Shown here in pieces: positions 10,160-21,337 of a DNA stretch of 64,000 bases. The notes under the pieces are model-generated. The model saw only the letters and a list, made by a program, of their open reading frames with translations, did no database searches and was not told the DNA's origin. Source of the stretch: Branchinecta lynchi. Taxonomy: Eukaryota > Arthropoda > Branchiopoda > Anostraca > Branchinectidae. How positions within the stretch are numbered: position 1 is the stretch's first letter; each line of letters starts with the position of its first letter. Both the position numbers and the translations under genes were made by a program. The DNA is taken from NCBI GenBank assembly GCA_023053575.1, contig JAKZAP010000004.1, positions 372,001 to 436,000 on the forward strand, written 5' to 3'.

Positions 10160-10375
10160 TACAAGTTTATAAGTAATGATCTGAAAGACAAAAACCCTCC
10201 TCGGGCGGGATTTGAACACGCGACCTTCGGCTTAAACTGACAACGCTCTAACCCGTGGGCCGTAGAGGGGGCTTGTGAACATAGTTTGCAAACCACTAAA
10301 ATAGCCAGGTAGAGCGGACTACAGGAACACCAATTGCGATCGGACCAAATTTGTCTAAAAAGTTCACTTCCCCAT
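10160..10375 (-). repeat. repeat with embedded tRNA-like sequence
   Basis: The minus strand contains TTCAAATCCCGCCCGAGG and a TTAGAGCG block in tRNA-like order. The flanks TATAAGTAATGATCTGA and GTTTGCAAACCACTA...TTCACTTCCCCATGTCA match the unit repeated in tandem at 29866-31080. The conserved unit therefore extends on both sides of the tRNA-like core. Confidence 0.6.
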
Positions 10376-10753
10376 GTCAAGGAATAAAACTTTGTTATCA
10401 TTACTTGGGAAAATATCATTACTTGCAAATGTCTTCTGGGACTACCTCCGTGGGCCCGTAATTCTAGATTGTCGGCAAAGTATAATGTCACCGATCCATT
10501 TATTGCAGTATCTGAGCGAATTGCAGGTTTTATTCGTTCGCTTGATGGTAGCCACACTTTGTATAGGGCTATATTGCCCCATGTGTAAATAAGAGTATCA
10601 AAATCTATGTGTTGTACATGTTGCGTGTTCTTGTCTTTTTTCTTTATTTTAATTCATACTCTATTTGTGACTTTCCTAAAAAAAAATGGGAAATAAATTA
10701 CATTCATTCATTTAAAGGAGGTCTGAGAAAGAACAGCAAAGAGCTCAACTTAC

Positions 10754-10845
10754 CCCAGAAAGTCGAAGTTTATTGTCGAATTCTTCGCCTGAATCAAAGC
10801 CCATAGTCCCCATAGCAGATGTGATGTTAGAGAAAAGAGATTCAC
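10754..10845 (-). CDS. ETNK: ETNK exon 6
   Basis: Between the acceptor TTTATAG and the donor GTAAGTTG the exon reads VNLFSLTSHLLWGLWALIQ, then AKNSTINFDFLG. The LWGLWALIQAK.STI.FDFLG pattern is diagnostic of ethanolamine kinases and contributes to the C-lobe helices. It starts in phase 0 and ends in phase 2. Confidence 0.93.
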
Positions 10846-10904
10846 CTATAAAATAAACAAATACAATTATATAAGGTTTGAAGCCAAGCTGACCATTCAT
10901 TACG

Positions 10905-11090
10905 AAAGAAATAGAAAACTGTGATTTTCGGTTTTTTTTTTATTGATCAGCTAATTATCCCTCTAGGATGATGTGCGAGGGATAAATATAAATTCGGATA
11001 TTTCGGTTGCACTTCCGGCAAACCATCCTCAGCGAAAAACAAGCAACTAATCATAAAATCCAACACAATACCAACAGAAAAGTGATGAAA
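10905..11090 (+). repeat. inverted duplication, block X (left copy)
   Basis: This block (GAAATAGAAAACTG through GATCAGCTAATTATCCC and TCGGATATTTCGGTTGC to CAGAAAAGTGATG) reappears in inverse orientation at about 11735-11925. It is followed directly by a truncated AGGACC-family copy. The inverted partner keeps the blocks in a different order, described under findings. Confidence 0.75.
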
Positions 11091-11094
11091 GTGA

Positions 11095-11450
11095 TTTATG
11101 AGGGAAAAACTTCTCGCCGAAAATCCGTCGACAGCGTGATACACATGGAAGGTAGCAAAACGGCAAGTGAGAAATCAGCGTGGTTTTGTTAGAGGGGTTA
11201 GAATGTACCGTGCGAATTTGGGGTTGAAAAACCTGGAGTGATTACGGAAGTAGGTTGCATTAGTATTATAGGAAAGACAGGTCCTTTAAGAATAGGATCA
11301 CGATAAAATATCTGCAGTTCAAAACTAAGGATCAGATCTGAATTTACGTTGCAGGTAAACGCACCAAAAAATACTATTGCCAGGATTTTTTATATTCTGG
11401 GATAAATCGGCTAGTGCCATGTTAAAGTGACCTGCAAAAATTATTCATAC
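11095..11450 (+). repeat. inverted duplication, truncated AGGACC element plus flank (left copy)
   Basis: GGAAAAACTTCTCGCCGAAA through GGTAGCAAAACGGCAAGTG and ACGGAAGTAGGTTGC to AGGTCCT with TTAA at 11286-11289. Beyond the TTAA the match to the inverse copy continues through unique flank (ATAAAATATCTGCAG to GTGACCTGCAAAAATT). The duplication therefore copied an element together with its insertion site. Confidence 0.75.
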
Positions 11451-11734
11451 AAAAATTAGAACTCTGTGAAATTATTTGTATAGTGATGGTTAAAGCCAAG
11501 AATTTTTTAATGGCTGGATGAAAGCTTCTGCGCTTTCACAGGGAATTGGTAAATTGTAAATAGACGCAGAATTCAGAATTGTAAAATAATCACAGATTTG
11601 TACATACACACTTTTAACACGCACATTTTAATATTCGTTATTTTATTTGAATTTCTTCGTCGTTTCAGTCAGCATCGTTCTTTCTGGTTTTAAGTTACAT
11701 ATCGTTGTATGTTTTGTTGGTTCAGCATCACTTT

Positions 11735-12400
11735 TCTGTTGGTATTGTGTTGGATTCTATGATTCAGCTGCTTGTTTTTCGCTGAGAACGGTTTGTCGGA
11801 AGTGCAACCGAAATATCCGAATTTATATTTATCCCTCGCACATCATCCTAGAGGGATAATTAGCTGATCAATAAAAAAACCCGAAAATCACGGTTTTCTA
11901 TTTCTTTCGTAAATACAATTATTTTCAATAATTTTTGCAGGTCACTTTAACATGGCACTAGCCGATTTATCCAGAATATAAAAAATCCTGGCAATAGTAT
12001 TTTTTGGTGCGTTTACCTGCAACGTAAATTCAGATCTGATCCTTGGTTTTGAACTGCAGATATTTTATCGTGATCCTATTCTTAAAGGACCTGTCTTTCC
12101 TATAATACTAATGCAACCTACTTCCGTAATCACTCCAGGTTTTCAACCCCAAATTCGCACGGTACATTCTAACCCCTCTAACAAACCCACGCTGATTTCT
12201 CACTTGCCGTTTTGCTACCTTCCATGTGTATCACGCTGTCGACGGATTTTCGGCGAGAAGTTTTTCCCTCAGAAAAACGGTTATGGAAATTGTTTCCCTG
12301 TTTTCACTACAAGTCAACGGGTCTCGGAAAAGGCTTAAAACAGCCAAAACCGTGGTTTATTTATCGAAAGCACACCCTAAATTTTAAATTATTCAATGAT
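11735..12400 (-). repeat. inverted duplication, right copy (block X, flank, AGGACC element)
   Basis: In plus coordinates: inverse block X (11735-11925), inverse flank (11935-12081), TTAA at 12082-12085 and an AGGACC-family element (12086 to about 12400). The last part keeps AAAACAGCCAAAACCGTGG, which the left copy has lost. Identity to the left copy is high by eye. Confidence 0.75.
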
Positions 12401-12409
12401 GATGTGTGA

Positions 12410-13100
12410 ATCAGGGACTTCTGGATCGATTGCGGCTGAACCGGTACTGCCTTGTCCCTTTTCTCCGGTTTCATGATAAATCCTGGGGCTAGTGGGCATC
12501 TATGGTGGTATGGTGTCAGATTATCACACCCAGGAACTCTTTTTTGTGTTATTTGATTGAATACACTGAATAATTTGGAATATGCTAAGGGGTATTTTTG
12601 TTTTCCACTCTAGTTATGACGTTCAGAATATCTGCGGCTGTCTCCATCTACTATGAAGCGGGAAATTTTAATCTCAACACAAACGCGGCTTTTCAGTGTG
12701 CAGCGGTGAGCTTGGTGAAGACTGCTTAGTGCCTGAACCAAACAAAATTCATAAATCTTTCTGGTAAGGCATACAATACAGACACAAGCACATAGAGATC
12801 CCACAAATCACACGGAATTTCCACTATTTGAAAATCAATTATTCATGAATAGCGGAACTACGAAGTAACGCATTTTCAGCGGGTCTTCAAGTCAACTTAA
12901 GTGAATGGGTGATGGGTAAATAGATTGTCCTATCCCAGCTCTTTCCAGTTAAACTTTAAGCCACGCTTCATTTTTTTTTTCATTTGGAAGACCAGAAAAT
13001 CCAATAACACGGGACATTCTTGATATTTGAACACTTTTTCGTATAAAGCAGTTAATCGAGATGGAAGTTAGCATTGGGTACACCAAACAAGTTGATCGCT
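12410..13100. other. unassigned intron sequence
   Basis: This is part of ETNK intron 5. No repeat partner, domain or RNA was recognised. The minus-strand frame at 12610-12804 has no supporting features. Confidence 0.3.
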
Positions 13101-13106
13101 ACTTAC

Positions 13107-13249
13107 ATGGTTGTACAAGGTTTCAACTTCCTCGTCCGCTACGTCAAAGTTATCACCACCGTTGGATTTGTAGCTTTCAAGGTAGCATCGTAGCCATTTG
13201 ACCTGAAATTCTTTCGTTGGGTACAGAGAATAGTCAATATTGTCCATGC
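13107..13249 (-). CDS. ETNK: ETNK exon 5
   Basis: Acceptor TTTGTTACAG, donor GTAAGTAG. It reads GMDNIDYSLYPTKEFQVKWL, then RCYLESYKSN, then a DEEVETLYNH helix. DYSLYP followed by W-L-R-x-Y-L-E is the conserved segment after NHFSEFAG in ethanolamine kinases. Entry is in phase 1 from exon 4 and exit in phase 0 to exon 6. Confidence 0.93.
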
Positions 13250-13530
13250 CTGTAACAAAATACGAAAAAATAAACTTTCGTATACCAGCTTGTTATTTAA
13301 ACGGCCGAACTGTTTTAGCAGAATTAAACACGAGCCTTTTTGACCTTGGTGCATAGCTCTACCTGTTCACCTTCTTTCGGGCAAACTAAAGCCCAATTCA
13401 CACAGAGAGCGAATTTCGTCACGCCTGGCGTTAAAAAAAAAATCTTCGTCTGGTAAAACAAAACGCTTCGTCGGGCTTCGGCTCCGAGCCGAGAAAAATC
13501 ACAAAGCCCGGCAAATAACATGAGACGGAT

Positions 13531-13683
13531 ATGGAACAGCTAATTGGCCTAGTTCAGAGTTATCCAGTAATCTACAATACTGGTCTCAAGGACGAAAAAG
13601 ACAAAAGAATTAGGGAAAATGCCTGGAAAGAAATTAGCGAAGGAATCGGAGAAGAAGGTACAATAGAGACATGTAGGGTAGCC
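13531..13683 (+). pseudogene. MADF-domain protein, N-terminal fragment
   Basis: ATG is followed by EQLIGLVQSYPVIYN, then a KDEKDKRIRENAWKEISEGI stretch. This is the first two helices of a MADF (Myb/SANT-like, Adf-1 type) DNA-binding domain with the usual L-I-x-L-V, P-x-x-Y and W-x-x-I spacing. The frame is cut by a poly-G MITE before the third helix, so it is broken. By context it is the DNA-binding ORF of the surrounding Harbinger-like element. Confidence 0.7.
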
Positions 13684-13685
13684 AG

Positions 13686-13858
13686 GCCCGTATCCAGGAA
13701 CTTATTTCGGGTGGGGGGGGGGGTTTGCCTGCGGGTCGCACAAAAAAAGTACAAAAAAGACATAGATCAGAGGGAAATGCCTATAAAAATGAGTATTTTT
13801 GCATGATTCGGGGGGAGGGGGGGGGGTCAACCCCCTACCCCCCCCCCTGGATACGGCC
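13686..13858. mobile_element. poly-G MITE with GGCCGTATCCAGG ends
   Basis: GGCCCGTATCCAGG on the left and CCTGGATACGGCC on the right form an inverted end of about 14 bp, enclosing G-rich and C-rich runs of 9-11 residues. It interrupts the MADF frame. No clear target duplication could be read. Confidence 0.75.
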
Positions 13859-14179
13859 TTGAGGACAGCACAACAGTATAGTCAGCAGGAAGCTCTTGTG
13901 CTTCATTTTCAGGTTGTACCAGCTGTACAGGCTGTACGTATGGATTTGGGCTGTTCTGTAGCAGAGCAAGCTACTCCTCTAGCTTCTATACACCTCTCTA
14001 TTTTTTTCTGTTCATATTTCTGGACATAAAATTCGTGCGTATTCGCTCTCGTCGACAGAGTCTGCGATTTCACCTAGACGTCGCGGTGTATTTTGGCCTG
14101 GCGATTTTTAGACTCCCCCGGTGTGAATTGCGCTTAACTGGAGAAACGGACGGTCTGCAAATTCGTTTCGGCTGAAGGT

Positions 14180-14320
14180 TGTTTTCTTCCCGCTACAGGC
14201 TGAAGAGGACCTTTGCCAAGAACGGCCAAAATACCGCTGAAGAATCTCCGCGCTGATTTTTCCTTTCTGAGACATTTGTATATATGACTAACAGTCAGCT
14301 TGGGCTGAAGGGGTGTTTAA
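14180..14320 (+). repeat. copy of the CTGACTTATCCG-type repeat
   Basis: Contains AGAGGACCTTTGCCAAGAAC followed by CAGTCAGCTTGGGCTGAAGG, as in the copies at 5995 and 58320. The coding-like tail LKRTFAKNGQNTAEESPR ends in a stop. Confidence 0.5.
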
Positions 14321-14586
14321 GTTACAGATTTTCGGATTCGACCCTAATGATGCCCACTGTTTTTCCATAGAGCACCTGCCCCAAAGTTAGTAGCAGACAA
14401 CCTCATGGGTGTCGAATAGACTGCTGATCAAATCCAAGTTCTTTTTCCAGTGAAGTATTTGTAAATCAATAAGTTTGTAAATCAATCCGTACCGCCTATG
14501 GACGCATCGTCCCCAATCGGGGGCGCTATAACCGTAAAGCTTTAGGAAATTCATACAGCACCTTCTATACTATTTCGCTCTGGTAG

Positions 14587-14705
14587 TCCAGGGGCGTCAC
14601 GACTGGGAGGGGGGGGGGGGGACGAAATAGCCGAGTCGGCGCGAAGCGCCTCGATTTTTCGTCAAAACAGTTTTTTCTGAACATCTTTGATTTTTCGTCA
14701 AAACT
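14587..14705 (+). repeat. poly-G CAGGGGCGTCACG repeat fragment
   Basis: CAGGGGCGTCACGACTGGG is followed by a G run, then GAAATAGCCGAGTCGGCGCG and TTTTTCGTCAAAACAG units, as in the copies at 43887 and 57686. Confidence 0.6.
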
Positions 14706-14707
14706 AT

Positions 14708-16300
14708 CGTTTTTATGGCACTTGCCTTCCGGCCAAGTACCATATACCGATCACTTTTCCGTCGGTAGGTTAGCCCGGTGATCGCGAGTTAGGGTACTTC
14801 CAGATGTGCTAGGACGATGAAACTTGGCAGGCATATTAGGGACCCGACCAAACTAACTTGGAAATAGTCACTTGGACAATCGGACCATCGTGGGGGGAGA
14901 GAGAGGAGCCGGAATCCGGAATTTACTGACATACATGACTTTCGAAAGGGTGATCGTATCTTAATGAAACTTGATATTTGGAAAGAAGTCATGTCTCAGA
15001 CGCCCCTTTTCAAGTCCGGACCGAACCCGATGATTGTGGGGGGGGAGTCGGAGGGGGGAACCGGAAATCGTGTGGCAAGCTTAGAGTGGAGCGATCGTGA
15101 TGAAACTTGGTGGGAGGAACAAGCACAACACCTAGGTACATCATTGACAGAACCGGCCGGATCCGTGCACTGTGGGGGGAGTTGGAGGGGGGTTCCGGAA
15201 TTCCAGTGATAGGGATTTAAGTTACTTCCAGGCAGGCAAGTCAGGGATCCGACCAGATTGACCTGGAAGTAGTCAACTTCCCGATCCGACCACCGTGGGG
15301 GTAGGGCAGGGAGAGTGGAATCCGCAATCTTGAGGGCCTGAGGCACGTATAACATCGGCACGGTGATCGGATCTTTACGAAACTTGATATTTGGAAAGAC
15401 TTCGTGTCTCGGATGACCCATTTAAGTCCGGACCGGATCCGACGAATGTGGGGCGGGGGTGGGGGGCAATCTTGTGACATGCTTAGAGTGGAGCGATTGG
15501 GATGAAACTTGGTGGGAAGGACCAGCACAAGAACTAGTTACGTGACATAACTGGATCGGACTTCGGCACTGTGGGGGGAGCTAGAGGGGGGAGATCTTGT
15601 GGCACGCTTACAGTGGAGCGATTGGGATAAAACTTGGTGGGAAGATCAAGGACAAGAACTAGATACATCAGTGACAAAACCGGACGTGGTTCGGGCACTG
15701 TGAGGGGGAGCTGGTGGGGGGATGGTCCAGAATTTCGGTGATCGCGTAAGGTACTTCCAGATGTACTAGGGCGATGAAAATTGGCTTGAACATTAGAAAC
15801 TTGACAAGATTGGTTTAGAAATGGTCACTTCTCAGATCCGACCATCCCTTAAAGTACTAATCCTAACCAAAAAGTACAAAGAATACTTACAAGCAAAGTA
15901 TACATTTTAACTCAAGGATGTTGCTCAAAAAATAATTTTCAGCACCCTTAAAGTGCGTTTCTTAACCGAAAAGTAAAAAAAATACTTTAACCAAACGATA
16001 TATATTCATGATCCCAAAGGTCCCATGATCATTTTTGCCTTAAGGGTTTTACTTACAACTGAATTTCTTAAAGTAAAAACAATAATTTTGAGCAAAATAT
16101 AAATTTTCATGATTCTAATGAGCTTATCATCATGTGTGCTTCAGCCTCTAGCGCCCTTAAAGTGCCCATCATCACGGTCAAATACAAAAATAAAATAGTT
16201 TTTACAAACAACACATTCTCGTGATTTCCGATGACCCATGACCATTCTTATCTCAAGGCTTTTGCTTAATACTAGGTTGGTTGTGACGAGGGAGTAATTT
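14708..16300 (+). repeat. G-rich higher-order satellite element, copy 1
   Basis: It opens with GGCACTTGCCTTCCGGCCAA and CCGATCACTTTTCCGTCGG. It then carries alternating subunits of roughly 145 bp, each with a GATGAAACTTGG-like block and a GTGGGGGGAG-like block. Three subunit types follow in order (ATGCTAGGACGATG..., GATCGGATCTTAATG..., GTGGAGCGATYGGG...), giving a higher-order period of about 430 bp. The right part (15850-16260) changes to a tandem CCTTAAAGTGC unit of about 100 bp. Copies lie at 26165-27275 (inverse) and 36152-37420. Open frames across it are repeat artefacts. Confidence 0.7.
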
Positions 16301-16519
16301 TTCTTCCCTATTTTCTTTTTTTTTCTCTCTTTCTTTACCTCTTTTTCCTTTCTTTTTTTGAAAATATATTAGATTAGTTTTTATGTCGTTATTTATTGAA
16401 TAATTTCAAGTTAAAAGGTGGTTAGAAGATACAGCCACCCACAGGATTTTTGTATTCTATGTGGTTGTTGAGTTTTTTGTACACTGTAAGTTGTGTTTTT
16501 TTGGTGAAGTAAAAAAATA

Positions 16520-16545
16520 TCTATCGATCTATCTATCTATCTACG
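16520..16545 (+). repeat. (ATCT)n microsatellite
   Basis: A short run of ATCT units. Confidence 0.8.
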
Positions 16546-16629
16546 AATGATCACAACAAACCCACGAATTGACAAATTCCTACTTTAATCCTCGGACCTT
16601 GCAAGTGCCATATGAGCTTCTAACTCTTG

Positions 16630-16770
16630 TTCCTGAAAATCAGTCGATTTTATTTTTTAAATGTTGCTTTTGTTCTTGAAAACAGTCGTTTTTTCTGCAA
16701 AATTAGTCGGTAAAAATTACTCGCCAGTCGGTAAATGCCTTGCCCCCCCCCCCCCCCCCCCCCCCCACCG
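16630..16770 (-). repeat. poly-C tract with AACAGTCG units (same family as 57.7 kb)
   Basis: CAGTCGATTTTA and AACAGTCGTTTTTTC units precede a C run of about two dozen residues, in the reverse arrangement to 57720-57960. Confidence 0.5.
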
Positions 16771-16789
16771 TCCTCACACATTTTGGCTA

Positions 16790-16960
16790 GTAACGCCTCT
16801 GCTGGTGTCACTCATATTCTGCGAAAGAAGGACATTAAAAGGATGAGGTCATGTTATGCGAAGCACCTGCTCCACTTGTCAAAATTATGTCATAGCCATA
16901 CATTGACGGAGAAGTCAAAATTCAAAATGCAAGTGTTACCCTTTTGGATGTTTCCTCGTC
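16790..16960 (+). pseudogene. LINE reverse-transcriptase C-terminal relic
   Basis: The frame reads ASAGVTHILRKKDIKRMRSC, which parallels CSGVYHILRKKDVKNLRSC in the intact LINE protein at 50707-52059. Similarity fades after about 45 residues. It is a short decayed fragment of a related non-LTR retrotransposon. Confidence 0.6.
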
Positions 16961-17042
16961 GCTATAAAAAGCATGGACAACAGGGCCCAACCAGTGCACG
17001 ATGTTATACACTGCTCCTGGCCGAAGATCGAAAATTAAGTGT

Positions 17043-18180
17043 CTTTTTGGGATCCCAAAACGTAAGTGGAGGGATAACTATGACATCGTAAAAGTTGTCC
17101 GTCTGTTAGCACGATAACTCTCGAAGGGAATGAGATATTTTGACGAAACTTGGTGTGAGGATTCTTTGGATCAAGGATAAGGTCAAGTTCGTAGATGGGC
17201 TCTGTAGCCCTACATTTAGGAATAAGGAAGGGGTCCAAATTAAGGGGCAAACAAAATATTTTTGAACAGCTAATGTGATAGTCGATTATGGATTAAGAAG
17301 ACATGCTGAACACGAATACAGAAAAAAAATTTTTCGTCCGACAAATGGTTCGTCCGGAATCCGGCAAAAACCGGAAAGGTGGTTAAAAGTAAAAGTTTCA
17401 TCTGAAGTTGATTAAATGTTTGATTTAGGGGTAGGAAGACATACTGAACAAGACGCTGAAAACTATTTTCTCGCCGGACAAGTAGTTTGTCCGGAATCCG
17501 GCAAAAAACGGAAAGTTGGTTAAAGGTAAAAGTTTCATTTGTAGTTGATTAAATGTTCGATTTAGGGGTAAGTAGACATTCTGAACCCTTAGGTGAAAAG
17601 CATTTTCTACCCGGAAAACTAGTTCGCCCGGAATCCGGCCAACACCGGAAAATGTGTTAAAAGTACAAGTTTTAATTGAAGTTGATTAGATGATAGATTA
17701 AAGTTCAATGGGCACATCAAACTACCCCAATCTCACTCTGTAACAACCTAGGAACAATGCTTACTCCCTAGCTCAGCAACCTTTTGAACAGTTTCCTCTC
17801 TGTGATATTTCAAAGTGTAATGTTTTGGGCCAGTACATGCTCAATTTACTAGCTTGGACAAAGATAAAAGTGATGTTTCTTATAACACTTAGCAGTTCTT
17901 TATTTTATGCATAAATCAGCTTGTATAATTCAGATTTGAATAGGCTATTTGTTTTTGAATGATTTGTGTAGCTATGTTATTTTTATAAACTTATTGAATA
18001 TTCTGGTACATTTTTTATATTTGGCAGAAGTAAAGCAGGAAGTTTCGGTCAATATCGTCAAAACAGATACGGCTTACAGAGGTATATCTGAACTTCGTTT
18101 TCTCTGATGATTAGCCTGGGGAAGACAAGACCCAGTTGTCTGGATAAATATTAGATTTGTGGGATCCCATCGAAAGCTTA
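17043..18180 (-). mobile_element. CCGGATTCCGGGCGAAC-core element, copy 2 (inverse) with inserted repeat
   Basis: It runs from TTTTTGGGATCCCAAAACG to GATTTGTGGGATCCCATCG and is the inverse of 7885-8803, with at least three core units. A different repeat (17698-17960) lies inside it and recurs alone at 62575-62822. Confidence 0.65.
17698..17960 (+). repeat. dispersed repeat shared with 62.6 kb
   Basis: GTTCAATGGGCACATCAAAC through TACATGCTCAATTTACTAGC to TTTATGCATAAATCAGC matches the complement of 62575-62822 almost base for base by eye. It is a separate family from the element around it. Confidence 0.7.
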
Positions 18181-18184
18181 GGTC

Positions 18185-19740
18185 TTGTTTTGTGTGTTTA
18201 TGTGTTTCATTTATTTTCTTTCATTTACTCCGCTTTTCCGAAATGGCGCGTTCTAAATAAATTACTTACTTACTTACTTATTTCCGATAGTGTTTATCAC
18301 GCTCGTCCAGTCAGAAATTTTGAGAGGACTTAATTTTAACCCGGGATCAGTAGTACATCTTTACGGGTTTTTTTTCAAGTTTTTAAGTTTTTAAGTATAA
18401 CGTTTAAATCTTGCAATTTTTGTCTGTTAAATTACTGAATTGTCTGGCTACGTAGAAGTCTACGTAATAATAACAGTATGCCTGAAGAGAGTACAAATAA
18501 TTTTTTTTTGTTAATACCGTACGAAATGTTTTTGGACAATAAAGATTGATTGGTTGACTCAAAACGACGATAATCTTCTCTTCAGTCCTGCCCCTAGACT
18601 ACGAATTTGTCCGGAGGTCAATCCCCTGTAGTCTCCACTGTCTCGATGGTCGAGATCGGACATTTCAACAACAATTCATCCAGATCAACAAAGGAGACAA
18701 GGTGTGGCCGATACTAGCGACGCCTCACCTGAGTTTGGGCGACGTTCGATCTTGCATGGTTGATCTACGGAAGTAAAAACATGGCCTCTACCCTGCCAGT
18801 GGTATTAGAAGAATTCTCGTTTTTGCTTTGTTTCTACGACGTTTTATGCACAACAGATTAGTTTAAAAACAAAAAGAGGAATCGGAATTTGCATAGTTTG
18901 TTGGATTTTGCTTAGGTGGCTTTGCCAGAAAAATTGTTTTTATTCAGCTGTTCTTTATATGCATAATCCGCCTTGATAGGCTCAAGAGTCACTTACCTAC
19001 GCCGGTGCGAAGTGGTGCGGTAGAATGTTCGTTCTAAACACAAAAGTTGGTCTAGAACAGTTTTCAAACCTTCAGCAGCTCGGAGTTGGGAGATTGGTGT
19101 GTTTGATTTTTATTGTAAAAGAATTTGAGGTTGTTTTTGTTTTTGATGTAGTGGTTTTTGCCGCCACAATAGACGGCAGAAGGGCACCTCTCGGCGTTGG
19201 TTGTGCTCTCATGTTTTTTTTTTGTTCTTTTTTTTGTGTCTGACTCGTTTTCATGTTACGATAATCTTTAGAATGTTTTTCACTGATTTTAATTTTTAAT
19301 ATTTTTTTATTGTAAAAAGTAAAGGTGAAAATATTAAAGTAAATGTTAAGTTATGAATATAATAGTAAAGTTAATAGAGTTTTAAAAGTTTTTCACTGAT
19401 TTTGATTTTTAATATTTTTTACTGTAAAAAGTAAATGTTGTTATGAATAAGTTAATAGAATTTTAAAAGTAAAAATGGAAACTGTAAGTGCCACACTTGT
19501 GTCACTGAGTGAAGGAGGAGGCAATTAAAAAAATAATATAAATAACGGAGTTGGTCTTTGTTTCCTTTGCTAGGGGGTCTTTTGATTTTCCTTGTTTTGT
19601 AGAAACGATTTATGAGAGACGAACAACTTAAAAGACGGCAAAAATAAAAAAAAACGATGGTGCCATCTCAAACAAAAATATCAGCTTAAAAGTGCGAATT
19701 AAAGATGTTTGTAGCTTAGTATACAGAATCTGCTATATTC
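18185..19740. other. ETNK intron 4 sequence, simple repeats only
   Basis: A (TTAC)n run lies at 18266-18282. A duplicated TTTTTCACTGATTTTRATTTT block of about 110 bp lies at 19275-19465. Nothing else is supportable; the 72-residue frame at 19025 is low complexity. Confidence 0.4.
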
Positions 19741-19749
19741 CCTACTTAC

Positions 19750-19973
19750 CTGCAAATTCACTAAAATGATTTGCTATATCAAAAGCCATATAATTGGGTC
19801 CAGCATACTCAAAGTCGATAAACGAAACACGAAGACTGGTACTGTCAAAAATGATGTTTGCTAATAGAAGATCGTTGTGGCAGAAAACAACCGGGTTTCC
19901 AAGGTCACTCAGTCTTGATTCAAGGTCACTTATTTCAGCTTCTAAAACTGATTTTGCCGGGAAGTGATGGAAC
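19750..19973 (-). CDS. ETNK: ETNK exon 4 (catalytic exon)
   Basis: Acceptor CTGTATTACAG, donor GTAAGTAGG. This exon holds the active site: VVFCHNDLLLANIIFD gives the H-x-D-x4-N motif, whose Asp207 acts as the catalytic base and whose Asn212 helps bind Mg-ATP. FIDFEYAGPNYMAFDIANHF then carries the metal-binding D226-x-E228. Residues 174-247. Spacing between motifs is normal for the family and no key residue is missing. Confidence 0.95.
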
Positions 19974-19979
19974 CTGTAA

Positions 19980-20385
19980 TACAGATTAGATTAGATAACT
20001 GACGATTCCATCTCTGCGGACTACATAGCAAATAAAACAGGGTTTCAGGATCACCAACCGAATGAAGCCGACCCCAATCACAGGCTATTGTCCGCGGATG
20101 TCCTACAGCCTTTATGACACATTTTTTTCTTCTTCTTGTGTATTCATACTCCACCATTTTGAATCTGATGGAAAAAGGAAACAACCGTTTATAACAATGA
20201 GTCCGTCAATTCCGCCCGTGAATGAATTATTCAGTGGGTCAGACAGGAAAATGGCTCAGCGGATACAGCTGTATTGAAAATTTAGCTGATGGCGAGGCAG
20301 AAATTCATTAAAAAATTCAAAACAAATTGAATTAAAGATTATTACATCGTTAATTATTTTTTTTGTTCATTCATATACCCGTTAC
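19980..20385. other. unassigned intron sequence
   Basis: Part of ETNK intron 3. No repeat partner or gene was recognised. Confidence 0.3.
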
Positions 20386-20390
20386 CTTTT

Positions 20391-20830
20391 TTGGGATCCA
20401 GAAACGTAAGTGAAAGGATACCTATGACATCGCAAAAGTTGTCCGTCTGTCAGCACGATAACCCTCGAAGGGAATGAGAAATTTTGATGAAACTTGGTGT
20501 GAGGATTCTTTGGGTCAAGGGACAGGTCAAGTTCGTTCCCTACATTTAGGGGTGGGGGTTAGAATTAAAAAAAAACTATTTTTCAACAGCTAATGTGATG
20601 GTCGATTAAGGGGTAAGAAGACATGCTGACGATTATGAAAACCACTTTCTCGCCGGACAAGTAGTTCGCTCGGAATCCGTTCAAAACCGGAAAGTTTGTT
20701 AAAAGTAAAAGTTTTATTTGAAGTTGATTAGATGTTAGATTTAGGGGTATGAAAGACATGCTGAAATGTTAAAATAATTTTCTACCCAGACAAGTAGTTC
20801 GTATGACAAGACAAGTAGTTCAAGTATAAT
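20391..20830 (-). repeat. CCGGATTCCGGGCGAAC-core element, truncated copy
   Basis: It begins TTTTTTGGGATCCAGAAACG with CGATAACCCTCGAAGGGAAT and includes about one and a half core units before similarity is lost near 20830. Confidence 0.6.
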
Positions 20831-21028
20831 CGAGATTATGAACAATCTTTTCTCTGACAATCCGGATTCGTTCCTGGATCGCCGACCTTGCAACGGAGTG
20901 AGATTCACGAGATATTCGGATTGCCGTTTTATAATCTGAGATAGTCGATTTGCTGTTTCTCTGATCAATCAGTTATTTTGGATTATAATCAGGGACTGTC
21001 GCAGACAAACGTCTAAAGTTGCAACAGT

Positions 21029-21337
21029 GAGCGTGTTCCATCCTACTTACCGTAGATACTACGCCTGACGTCACGAATTCTGTTTTTTTTTTGCCGTCAA
21101 GGCTGGAACGATTTTTTTTATTTTCCAGCAGGATCTCACGCCAGGGGCAAATCCGACCAATCACGTTACGGAGATGCGTAGTTACTACGCTTACTACGCT
21201 CCCGAGCATGGTAAGCAAATAGTAACTATTAGTTACTATTCCGACAAGGTTGGAACGGTTAGCGTAGTAACTTTTCGTGAGGATGGAACGGAAATAGTAA
21301 CTAATAGTTACTATTTGTGGAAGGGTGGAACACGCTC
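21029..21337 (-). mobile_element. GAGCGTGTTCC MITE, copy 2 (TSD AGT)
   Basis: Perfect GAGCGTGTTCCA and TGGAACACGCTC ends over 309 bp, with AGT at 21026-21028 and 21338-21340. The orientation is opposite to copy 1. Confidence 0.88.

Larger units (their letters stand above)
13390..14134 (+). mobile_element. Harbinger-like element with TAA target duplication
   Basis: The ends AGCCCAATTCACAC and GTGTGAATTGCGCT are inverted repeats flanked by TAA at 13387-13389 and 14135-14137, the TWA-type 3-bp duplication typical of PIF/Harbinger. The body carries the start of a MADF-domain protein, the DNA-binding partner type found in that superfamily, and is interrupted by a later poly-G MITE. It lies 140 bp upstream of the ETNK exon 5 acceptor, inside intron 4. 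Confidence 0.75.

Noticed and set aside
9916..10557. 213-residue minus-strand open frame
   Set aside because: It runs across two dispersed repeats (GAGGAGTCC family and the tRNA-like unit), has no domain, and the same DNA elsewhere is not open.
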